Source of the DNA: Candidatus Woesearchaeota archaeon
GTDB lineage: Archaea > Nanobdellota > Nanobdellia > Woesearchaeales > WJIZ01
DNA: 14,993 nt
Reading direction: 5' to 3'
Assembly (NCBI GenBank): GCA_018303575.1
Contig: JAGVXW010000031.1
Coordinates: 1-14,993 of the forward strand
Position numbers and translations under genes: made by a program. Below are positions 6,141-12,190 of the stretch, in pieces. The notes below the pieces were generated by a model. That model worked only from the letters and a program-made list of their open reading frames with translations. It made no database searches and was not told where the DNA came from. Numbering within the stretch: the stretch's first letter is position 1; the number at the start of each line of letters is the position of its first letter.

Positions 6141-6938
6141 ATGCGCCTCGCCGTCGTTGTTTCGTCAAAAGATCCCGCCGGGATGAACGTCAAGAAACAT
6201 CTTGGGAAAGAGGAGCACACTCTTACCGGCGAATTCGAAGGGCAATCTGTTCTGAAGTTTCCCGATTTCTCTCTTTACACTATTGGCGATTTCTGCATTT
6301 ACGCTGAGCACCTCGACAAGAAGATTGAGGCGGACCTGATTATCTTCGCGACGACGCATAGGAGCAAGGAGAACGTGCCGGCGCTCACCTGCCATTTCGT
6401 CGGGAATTGGGCTGAAGCGAAAATTGGAGGGCGGCCGAAAACTCTGGGATATGCTCCTGCCGAACTCCTGAAGAAAGCCTATCTTTCACTTAAGAAAAAC
6501 TCAGTTCCGGGCTATGAGACAACGATAGAGTCAACGCATCACGGGCCTGAGTTGGACATCCCGTGCATCTTCATGGAGATCGGCTCGACTGAGAAAGAAT
6601 GGAATGACCCTGCTGCGGGAGAGGCGATGGCTTCCGCAATTCTGGAAACGATCCGGATGGAGATTTCCCCACAGCGGGCGGCGCTGGCTCTTGGCGGGCC
6701 TCATTATGGCAACAGCTTCATGCGCGTGATGGACAGGAGCGACATTGCCATTGGTCACTTGTGCCCCAAACACATGCTCCACCATCTCGACGAGAATATG
6801 CTCAAGCAAGCGATTGATAAGATAGAAGGATGCAAGCTTATCCTTTTGGACTGGAAAGGTCTGGGCCAGGAGAAGGAAAGGATCACATCACTTTTGGAGG
6901 GAATACCTCTTGAAGTTTTGAGAACGGATAAGATTTAA
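6141..6938 (+). CDS. dtdA: D-aminoacyl-tRNA deacylase, archaeal/GEK1 type
   Basis: DtdA hydrolyses D-amino acids wrongly attached to tRNA, a translation-quality enzyme of archaea and plants (the GEK1 family) unrelated to bacterial DTD1. The product is 265 residues, normal for the family. It starts MRLAVVVSSKDPAGMNVKKHL, the usual N-terminus. Conserved blocks follow: FATTHRSKENVPALTCHFVGNW, ESTHHGPELDIPCIFMEIGS with TEKEW, and LALGGPHYGNSF. Their histidines and glutamates are the likely Zn-binding and catalytic residues. The frame extends to an ATG at 6090, but those 17 extra residues lack family character and contain both an inverted-repeat arm and the TATA box, so 6141 is the better start. 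The stop codon lies inside the TATA box of the next gene. Confidence 0.93.
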   Translation: MRLAVVVSSKDPAGMNVKKHLGKEEHTLTGEFEGQSVLKFPDFSLYTIGDFCIYAEHLDKKIEADLIIFATTHRSKENVPALTCHFVGNWAEAKIGGRPKTLGYAPAELLKKAYLSLKKNSVPGYETTIESTHHGPELDIPCIFMEIGSTEKEWNDPAAGEAMASAILETIRMEISPQRAALALGGPHYGNSFMRVMDRSDIAIGHLCPKHMLHHLDENMLKQAIDKIEGCKLILLDWKGLGQEKERITSLLEGIPLEVLRTDKI

Positions 6939-6940
6939 AT
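6934..6940 (+). promoter_or_regulatory. TATA box of the sigma-like gene, overlapping the dtdA stop
   Basis: TTTAAAT is centred 30 bp upstream of the ATG at 6967 and contains the dtdA TAA (6936-6938). It is a normal archaeal promoter element, so the sigma-like gene is expressed from the host's own promoter type. Confidence 0.6.
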
Positions 6941-6966
6941 ATCCGATTGCCGGGAGGGCAAGGAAC

Positions 6967-7560
6967 ATGGTCTACGCGGGGGCGACGCCATCATCGTATC
7001 TTGAATGCTCTTCCCACGACATGCGTCGCACTCTTGACCTGATGTTCGCAACTCCGGGCCTTTCCTACGATTGGCTCAGAAGGATTTGCCTCCGCATGGG
7101 AGAACGAAGAGGATACGAAGACCCGGAGGGACTCTATCATGAAGCTCTCATGCGCGTTGGCCGCACCCAGCAACCGGGGTCTATCCACTCGACGACACTT
7201 GTTGTCCAGGCGTTCCTTCACGCCGCCATTGACCGTTCCCGCCGGAAAAACGCGCGGAAGCGGTCGGGAAGCGTTTCACTGGACGCCCTCATGTCAGATG
7301 AGGCAACCTCCTTCGACCCTCAAGCCTCGCAGGATAGCGATCCTGCCTATCGCGTAGAGACTGCGGACCTGCATGCCTATGCTCTGCTGGAGCTGGGCGC
7401 CCTTCCTCGCCGGGAGGGCGACATTTTCCGGGCTTGGTATGTTGAGGAGCGCAACCAGAACGAGATTGCCGGGCAGTTTGGCCTGACTGTATCCGGAGTC
7501 CAGAAAATTCTTCGCAGGACCGGGGAAAAAATGAGAAGAAAGATGAGGCGGGTCGCTTAA
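6967..7560 (+). CDS. Sigma-70 (ECF)-like protein with region 2-like and region 4 parts
   Basis: The 197-residue product is built like a small bacterial ECF sigma factor. The C-terminal part (residues about 138-192) matches sigma region 4: ELGALPRREGDIFRAWYVEE, then a helix-turn-helix NEIAGQFGLTVSGVQKILRR and a basic helix TGEKMRRKMRR. The N-terminal part (about 35-107) resembles region 2: helices around YDWLRRICLRMGERRGYEDPEG, then AFLHAAIDRSRRKNARKRSG and VSLDAL, the usual 'W/FL-x-x-A-x-D-x-x-RR...SLD' pattern. An acidic linker (111-130) joins them. Archaea do not use sigma factors with their polymerase, so this is either a bacterial import put to another use or an archaeal HTH regulator that kept this fold. 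The ATG at 6967 has AAGGAA close by and a TATA box 30 bp upstream. Its stop overlaps the convergent L11 stop by 4 nt. Region 4 is a confident call; region 2 is moderate. Confidence 0.75.
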   Translation: MVYAGATPSSYLECSSHDMRRTLDLMFATPGLSYDWLRRICLRMGERRGYEDPEGLYHEALMRVGRTQQPGSIHSTTLVVQAFLHAAIDRSRRKNARKRSGSVSLDALMSDEATSFDPQASQDSDPAYRVETADLHAYALLELGALPRREGDIFRAWYVEERNQNEIAGQFGLTVSGVQKILRRTGEKMRRKMRRVA

Positions 7561-8276
7561 GCGCCAGGCCCGGCCGCCTTCTTCTCTTCCGGCAGCAATT
7601 CCTTGATGAGCGTCTCGGGGATCTTGGCCTCGCGGAGCTTCTTCCTGATGAACGTGGTTTCCTTGTCCTTGTGGAGCTCCATGAGCTGCTTGGCCTGCTT
7701 CTCGAACTCGACGCGCCTCGCGGCCATCTCCTCGGTGAGCTTCTTCTTCTCCTCCTCGAGGTGCTTCTTCTCTTCGGCCGTGAGCTCGGTCTTGCCTGAT
7801 TTTATCTGCGCGTCGAATTTTCCCTCGTTGATCGCGACAATGGTGTCGTGCGCTGGCTTGCCTTCCACCAGGATGCCCATGCTCTGGCAGGTGCCGCAGA
7901 CTTCCTTTACCTTGTCCTTGAGCGTCTTTCCCAAGAGCGCATCCTCCTTCATCTTGGCGATCTTGATGACCTGTTCAATGAGAATGTCAGCGACCTTGTC
8001 CGTGAGCGGATTGCTTGAGCCCTTCTCCACTCCCGCCTCCTTCTTCACCAGCGCGGCCGCGGGAGGAGTGCCGACAGAAATCTCAAAAGTTTTGGATGAC
8101 GTGTCAACCGTGACTTTAATCGGCACCTGCATGCCCTTGAAGCTGTCCGTCTTCTGGTTGATGGCAGAAATGACCTGGCCGATGTTCACTCCCAACGGGC
8201 CGAGGGCGGGGCCTAGCGGAGGGGCGGCTGTCGCTTTGCCGCCTTCGACCAATGCTTCAATGGACTGGGTTGCCAT
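7557..8276 (-). CDS. rpl11: Ribosomal protein L11 with a long C-terminal extension
   Basis: L11 binds 23S rRNA at the GTPase-associated centre with the stalk. Residues 1-157 are a normal archaeal L11: the N-terminal domain with KATAAPPLGPALGPLGVNIG (14-33), the linker, and the C-terminal rRNA-binding domain (KVKEVCGTCQSMGI, then DTIVAINEGKFD). Archaeal L11 usually stops near residue 160, but this one continues to 239. The extra 80 residues are highly charged and helical (LTAEEKKHLEEEKKKLTEEM... RRVEFEKQAKQLMEL), probably a coiled coil followed by a small helical unit (RKKLREAKIPETLIKELLP). The start at 8276 has a TATA box 29 bp upstream. It follows spt5 in the conserved archaeal order, although its own promoter and a palindromic spacer separate it from that gene. 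Confidence 0.95.
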   Translation of the reverse strand: MATQSIEALVEGGKATAAPPLGPALGPLGVNIGQVISAINQKTDSFKGMQVPIKVTVDTSSKTFEISVGTPPAAALVKKEAGVEKGSSNPLTDKVADILIEQVIKIAKMKEDALLGKTLKDKVKEVCGTCQSMGILVEGKPAHDTIVAINEGKFDAQIKSGKTELTAEEKKHLEEEKKKLTEEMAARRVEFEKQAKQLMELHKDKETTFIRKKLREAKIPETLIKELLPEEKKAAGPGA

Positions 8277-8300
8277 AACGAGTTTGGGTACTCCGGAGTG

Positions 8301-8309
8301 ATTTATAAA
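8301..8309 (-). promoter_or_regulatory. TATA box of rpl11
   Basis: TTTATAAAT is centred 29 bp upstream of the ATG at 8276 and lies just downstream (in minus sense) of the large hairpin at 8316-8372. Confidence 0.7.
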
Positions 8310-8315
8310 GATTCC

Positions 8316-8413
8316 TTAAATTTACGGAGGACAGAGGTTTCTTATAAAATTTGCTCTGTCCTCTAAATTTAATGGGCGATTTGGATATCCAAAATGAGTG
8401 TCGGCCATTAAAT
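8316..8413 (-). repeat. Nested palindromes between spt5 and rpl11
   Basis: TTAAATTTA (8316-8324) plus GAGGACAGAG (8327-8336) pairs with CTCTGTCCTC (8354-8363) plus TAAATTTAA (8364-8372): 19 bp interrupted only by a 2-nt bulge (CG). A second perfect 9-bp repeat, ATTTAATGG (8367-8375) and CCATTAAAT (8405-8413), overlaps the first arm and includes the spt5 stop. It encloses the 14-bp palindrome TTTGGATATCCAAA (8380-8393). The folds compete. It could be a terminator, attenuator or operator for L11. Confidence 0.6.
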
Positions 8414-8932
8414 CTTCGGCGCTGCCGAGAAGGTTTCCGTGTCGTCGCCCTCGTCCGCCTCCTCCTCTTCGGGCTCGGCGGACTCGCGGCGGATCACCTT
8501 GACAGCGTCCATCTTGACGGTGATGGGAATAGGAACAGCGCTCTCCAGCAGCTCAACAACGACTTCCTCCTTCTGCTTGTCTATGCGCGTGACCTTCGCG
8601 TTCTCGCGCTTGAAGGGGCCTGAGATGATCTCGACGATGTCCTGCTTCTGGATATTGATCTCATGCTTCACCTGCTCCAGCATGTGCTCGACTTCCTTAT
8701 ACTCGATCGTGTTGGGCAGGACTCCGCGCGCGTAGGGCACCCCGAAAGCTGCCTGCTCGGCGTCGGATCTCGATCCTGCTTCCAGGAAGATGTAGCCGCG
8801 CATGCCGTGCGGCCTGATAACCGCATAAACCTCGAGCTTCTTGCGCTTGGCATTGCTCACGATGAAGTCCATGACTTGGTCTTCTCGGTTGGCCGTTGTC
8901 CTGATGGCATACAGGTTGGATTCCATGATCAT
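8408..8932 (-). CDS. spt5: Transcription elongation factor Spt5 (NusG homologue)
   Basis: Spt5 clamps RNA polymerase (with Spt4) and supports processive elongation and coupling to translation. The product has the NGN domain (NLYAIRTTANREDQVMDFI ... VIRPHGMRGYIFLEA, then AAFGVPYARGVL) and then a KOW domain (DIVEIISGPFKRENAKVTRI, VVVELLESAVPIPITVKMDA). An unusual acidic tail of about 25 residues ends the protein (EPEEEEADEGDDTE). The frame is open far upstream to 9076, but that part is the secE gene in another frame. The chosen ATG at 8932 overlaps the secE stop (ATGA); an ATG two codons later, at 8926, is equally possible. It is the third gene of the ftsZ-secE-spt5 operon. Confidence 0.92.
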   Translation of the reverse strand: MIMESNLYAIRTTANREDQVMDFIVSNAKRKKLEVYAVIRPHGMRGYIFLEAGSRSDAEQAAFGVPYARGVLPNTIEYKEVEHMLEQVKHEINIQKQDIVEIISGPFKRENAKVTRIDKQKEEVVVELLESAVPIPITVKMDAVKVIRRESAEPEEEEADEGDDTETFSAAPKI

Positions 8933-9117
8933 ATGGCGGGAAAGAGATATTGCCTGATGAGATGCACAGCGAAGCCGAGGAGCCCGATGACCGCCATACC
9001 CAGGGCAGCTGCCTTGGCGACGGTCCAGAACTCCTGCTTTGTCGGCTTGCGCGTGACGCGCAAAACACGCAGGCATTCAATCCCGAAACTCTTGAGCTTC
9101 ACTAACGCTTCCATCAT
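8929..9117 (-). CDS. secE: SecE/Sec61-gamma preprotein translocase subunit
   Basis: SecE is the small clamp subunit of the SecYEG/Sec61 channel in the cytoplasmic membrane. The 62-residue product has the archaeal single-helix form: an amphipathic N-terminal helix (EALVKLKSFGIECLRVLRVTRKPTKQEF) with the typical basic RVTRKPTKQEF hinge, then one membrane helix (about 33-56). It starts with two ATGs: the first (9117) overlaps the ftsZ stop as ATGA and the second is at 9114. Its TGA overlaps the spt5 start. The secE-spt5 pair is a classic archaeal arrangement, which supports the call despite the small size. Confidence 0.9.
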   Translation of the reverse strand: MMEALVKLKSFGIECLRVLRVTRKPTKQEFWTVAKAAALGMAVIGLLGFAVHLIRQYLFPAI

Positions 9118-10214
9118 TCAATGAACTCGATCCCGAGCTCCCTCTCCATCTCCTTCTTCTTCGCGATGTTGGGCGTGGCGGTCCTGCCGAGGATCTGGCC
9201 TGACCTCACGCCGGTGACGATGAGCATAACTCTAATGGTGCGCTCCAGATCCTTGTAGATCTGCGCGCCCCAGATAATAGTAGCGTCCTCATTGAGCTTC
9301 TCCGAGACCGTTTCCACCACCTTCCTCGCCTCGTCAAGCGTCATGTCTTCCCCGCCCGCGACATTAATCAAAGCGCCCGCGGCGTTGCTGATCTCGACAT
9401 CCAATAGGGGATTGGTGAGCGCCTTCTGCACCGCTTCCTGCGCGCGGTTCTCGGTGTCGGATTCGCCCACGCCTATCAACGCAACTCCGCCGTCCTTCAT
9501 GACCGCGCGGATATCTGCGAAATCGAGATTTACCAGGCCTGCCTTGGTGACAAGCTCGGCGATGCCCTTGACAGAGTTGGTGAGGATCTCATCCGCCACC
9601 TTGAACGCCGTGTGCAAGGGCAGATCAGGGGCCAGCTCGAGAAGCTTGTCGTTGGGGATGACGATGAGCGTGTCTGTGAGATTCTGCATCTTGTCCAGGC
9701 CAAGGGCCGCGTTCTCGTATCTCCGGTGGCCTTCCATGGTGAAGGGCATCGTGACAATGCCAACAGTGAGGGCGCCCACTTTTCTAGCCACTTCCGCGAC
9801 AACCGGAGCCGAGCCTGTGCCAGTCCCGCCGCCCAGGCCGCACGTGATGAAGACCATGTCTGAGTTCTGCAAAGCGTTGCGGATGTCGGCCTCGTTCTCC
9901 TTCGCCGCTTCTTCTCCCACTTTCGGGTTGGAGCCGGCTCCCATGCCTTTGGTTGTTTCCTTGCCGATGAGAATCTTCCTGTCGGCGGTTGTGTAGAGAA
10001 GGTCCTGCGCGTCGGTGTTGATGGCGATGGTTTCCGCGCCCCTCACCCCGACTTCCGTGATGCGGTTGACCGTGTTGTTGCCGCCCCCCCCGCAGCCGAC
10101 GACCTTGATGCGCGTGCGCTGGTTGGCGAGAATCTGCTCCAGCTCGGCGTCTATCTCGTTCGTGTGCGCCTTCTTCGGCTCCTCGTCCTTGGATGTCTGT
10201 GCGATGACTGCCAT
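9114..10214 (-). CDS. ftsZ: Cell-division GTPase FtsZ
   Basis: FtsZ is the tubulin-like GTPase that forms the division ring. The 366-residue product has IKVVGCGGGGNNTVNRI (36-52), the tubulin signature GGGTGTGSAP (128-137), and the T7 synergy-loop residues NLDFADIR (229-236) with N229, D231 and D234 needed for GTP hydrolysis across the filament interface. A short variable N-terminal tail (1-35) and the C-terminal polymer domain are complete. The C-terminal tail ends EMERELGIEFIE, a possible partner-binding peptide. Location before secE and spt5 is a known archaeal gene order. A TATA box is centred 24 bp upstream of the ATG. Confidence 0.97.
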   Translation of the reverse strand: MAVIAQTSKDEEPKKAHTNEIDAELEQILANQRTRIKVVGCGGGGNNTVNRITEVGVRGAETIAINTDAQDLLYTTADRKILIGKETTKGMGAGSNPKVGEEAAKENEADIRNALQNSDMVFITCGLGGGTGTGSAPVVAEVARKVGALTVGIVTMPFTMEGHRRYENAALGLDKMQNLTDTLIVIPNDKLLELAPDLPLHTAFKVADEILTNSVKGIAELVTKAGLVNLDFADIRAVMKDGGVALIGVGESDTENRAQEAVQKALTNPLLDVEISNAAGALINVAGGEDMTLDEARKVVETVSEKLNEDATIIWGAQIYKDLERTIRVMLIVTGVRSGQILGRTATPNIAKKKEMERELGIEFIE

Positions 10215-10232
10215 GGCTTGCCTTGTATCGCC

Positions 10233-10243
10233 TTATTATATAA
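10233..10243 (-). promoter_or_regulatory. TATA box of the ftsZ-secE-spt5 operon
   Basis: TTATATAATAA on the minus strand is centred about 24 bp upstream of the ftsZ ATG, directly after the stop of the FKBP gene (10247). Confidence 0.65.
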
Positions 10244-10246
10244 TTC

Positions 10247-10933
10247 TTATTCTTTTATAATGGGAGGCGTCTTGTCCTCCGCTTGTTTCTCTTCTTTCTT
10301 GATGAACGCGATTTCCTTGATGTTCGGGATGAGCTCCTTGAGCTTCTTGGTCATCTCCTCATTTACTTCCTTCGGGACCTCAAAGGGCAGCTCGGCTGTT
10401 GCCTTGCCTTCCTTGATATCCACTTTCGCGTCAAAACCCAAGATGAGCTTCAGATATCCCTTCACCTTTTCCGCATCATCCTCGACTTTCTTCACGATTT
10501 TGGCTTCATAGGTGACAACCCTGCCTGAAAGCGGGTGGTTGAAGTCGACCAGGACGCGGCCGCCGGAGGCGGTCTTGACCGTGCCCATCATGTTGTCGAT
10601 GTCGACTTGGAGCCCGGGGAAGGGGGTGATATCATGCTCTTTGAATTTCCTGAGCGGGATGAGCCGGACCAATTTCGCGGATTTCTTGCCGAAGGCCTCT
10701 TCCGGCTGGAGGGTGATGGTGAATGCCTTGTCGATTTCCTTTCCAATCAATGCGTCATCAAGCCCTTTCAGGACATGGCCCTGGCCGACGCAGACGAGCA
10801 TGGGGCCGTATTCGGCCTTGTTTGACGCGATGCCTTCCTTCTTCGCGACTTCTTTATCGGTTGTGTCGAAGACGGCGCCGTCGGCCTTTCCCATGTATTC
10901 CAGCTCAATGAACTCGTTTTTCTGGATGCTCAC
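10247..10933 (-). CDS. Long-type archaeal FKBP peptidyl-prolyl isomerase/chaperone
   Basis: FKBP-type isomerases speed cis-trans proline isomerisation. The long archaeal form (about 230-260 residues) also works as a folding chaperone. This 228-residue protein starts with the FKBP strand FIELEYMGKADGAVFDTT and has the core GPMLVCVGQGHVLKGLDDALIG. An inserted-in-flap chaperone domain follows (about 85-130, PEEAFGKKSAKLVRLIPLRKF, then GLQVDIDN), and the catalytic fold closes with NHPLSGRVVTYEAKIV. The C-terminal domain (about 150-228) is typical of the long class. There is no signal peptide, so it is cytoplasmic. GGTGG lies about 10 nt upstream of the ATG. The nearest TATA box (11003-11011) implies a leader of about 45 nt, longer than for most genes here. 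The insertion sequence lies directly upstream of that TATA box. Confidence 0.93.
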   Translation of the reverse strand: MSIQKNEFIELEYMGKADGAVFDTTDKEVAKKEGIASNKAEYGPMLVCVGQGHVLKGLDDALIGKEIDKAFTITLQPEEAFGKKSAKLVRLIPLRKFKEHDITPFPGLQVDIDNMMGTVKTASGGRVLVDFNHPLSGRVVTYEAKIVKKVEDDAEKVKGYLKLILGFDAKVDIKEGKATAELPFEVPKEVNEEMTKKLKELIPNIKEIAFIKKEEKQAEDKTPPIIKE

Positions 10934-11002
10934 TGTCCACCTTTCTGGCTCACTCTACCTCGTTTCGGGCAAAGGAGAAATAAGTCGGAAGAAACGGGGG
11001 AG

Positions 11003-11011
11003 ATTTATAAA
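11003..11011 (-). promoter_or_regulatory. TATA box of the FKBP gene
   Basis: TTTATAAAT on the minus strand begins only a few bases beyond the insertion-sequence target site. It is 74 bp from the FKBP ATG, giving a roughly 45-nt leader. Before the insertion this TTATAA would have contained the stop codon of the upstream secreted-protein gene. Confidence 0.55.
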
Positions 11012-11014
11012 GGT

Positions 11015-11025
11015 TCCGCTTACTT
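11015..11025. repeat. Imperfect target-site duplication, left copy
   Basis: TCCGCTTACTT abuts the left terminal inverted repeat. It matches the right flank TCCGCAAACTC at 8 of 11 positions in direct orientation. Confidence 0.45.
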
Positions 11026-11038
11026 CAGTCTCTCCGAA
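11026..11038. repeat. Left terminal inverted repeat of the insertion sequence
   Basis: CAGTCTCTCCGAA, the exact reverse complement of 12200-12212. Confidence 0.75.
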
Positions 11039-11163
11039 TAACCTGCGTTTCTCCGTCTCTTGAATCCGGATTTGTGCCATTCATTGAGCAAACCGCTTCC
11101 CAAACAGGCTCTTGACTCCCCATCACCCTCTTTTCCACCCGAATTTCTATCTCTTTCTTCAGC

Positions 11164-11226
11164 GCTCACGCTAGGCCGGCTCTTTAGCCGGCCGCGCCCT
11201 TCCCCACGAAGGGCGCTTCCGTGAGC
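11164..11226. other. GC-rich three-way-junction-like palindrome cluster in the insertion sequence
   Basis: An outer 7-bp stem GCTCACG (11164-11170) / CGTGAGC (11220-11226) encloses two perfect hairpins, GGCCGGCT-CTTT-AGCCGGCC (11174-11193) and GCGCCCTTC-CCCAC-GAAGGGCGC (11194-11216). It spans the end of the transposase reading frame, whose TAA is at 11184-11186. It may be a terminator, a transposase-binding or replication-blocking structure, or a separate small palindromic element. Confidence 0.6.
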
Positions 11227-12174
11227 CTGACGACAAATCTCTTGAATACGCACGTGAACTTCACTGTGGCGTTCCACGCCAAGAGGAGCAGGCACGCAAT
11301 CAGGAAGTAGAAGAGCCGCCCTCGCCTCATCCTGGACGCGGAAATCCGTCTCGATGTTCCAGCGCAGGCGGTAGCGCTGGACGATTTCATACCCCTGAAG
11401 GTCAAGGTTTGTAGCAAAGGCCCAGTCTTGGCCATGAACGTTCTTGACGAGGGCGATATCTGTGGGAATCTTTGTGTGCGTCTTGTCCTTTCTCAGGGTC
11501 ATCTCATGCTCGACGTTGACGGAGCGCGCCGCTCCGTCGAGCATGCTCTTCAGCAGGCTGTTCCTGGGCGCAAATATGAGGTAAAATACTTCCTGCTCGC
11601 GCATCTCCCGGATGACATCCGCGCTGTAGAAGCCCCGGTCAAGAAGCACTTCGCGCAGGCGCAGGCCTGCGCGCCTGCAGGAGGCGAGAAGCTCGCCTAT
11701 TTCTTCCGCGATGTTCGGGCCGATGCGGAGCATCCGCACGGCAATCGGGTATTTACGATTGCGATATTTGATGGAGCAGACGAGAAACTTGAAGTGGGCT
11801 GTGACGCCCGCTTCCCCCGTCCAGGGATGGAGCCACAGCCCCTTGACCGGGCCAAAGAAGTTTTCCTCGGTGATGTCGATGATAGCGTCGCAGGAGCCGA
11901 GGTGGAGCTTGCGGATGCTCTTCTCCGTCTTGCGGGAGTATTCCGCCTCCATGGCCTGCGGCGTCCAATCGTCGAGACCGAGATGCAGCGTGTCCGCTGC
12001 ATTCGAGAGCGTCTCGACATAGGTGTCGTGCGCGCTCGCGCGCAGCACCTCATTCTCTATCCGGGTGGGGTCCGAAAAGCACAAGCTTTTTATGAACGAG
12101 GGTATCGGGGAGGTTGTCAAACCAAGAAAGGTCAATGTGGGAACTCCTACATTGGCTTTTCTTTTAATTCTCAA
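11184..12174 (-). pseudogene. IS4-like DDE transposase, frameshifted
   Basis: The first frame (from about 12174) carries an RNase-H-fold DDE transposase. The first Asp is in DAIIDITEENFFG, the second in LLDRGFYSADVIREM, and the Glu is in the YRLRWNIETDFRVQDEA block, matching the IS4-family Y-x2-R-x3-E pattern. Right after DEAR the family-like continuation is no longer in that frame. Another frame supplies RLFYFLIACLLLLAWNATV followed by CVFKRFVVRL, the usual hydrophobic C-terminal section, ending at TAA 11184. The switch is at about 11318-11330, and the residues normally found between these blocks seem too few, so a small deletion not divisible by three is likely. Without the switch, translation of the first frame would run through to 11020 with low-quality sequence. 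The true start is uncertain (TTG at 12174 or a later codon). No programmed-slippage motif is obvious. Confidence 0.8.
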
Positions 12175-12190
12175 GTAGCGAATTCAGAGA

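Noticed and set aside
8933..9076. N-terminal extension of spt5
   Set aside because: The extra 48 codons overlap secE in another frame and do not look like an NGN domain; the ATGA overlap gives a better start.
9292..9996. Plus-strand open frame of 234 codons opposite ftsZ
   Set aside because: It is antisense to an unmistakable FtsZ and is low-complexity rich in Ser, Ala and Pro.
11020..11183. C-terminal tail of the first transposase frame as real coding sequence
   Set aside because: Family-like hydrophobic sequence continues in a different frame; the tail passes through the terminal repeat and resembles no protein.
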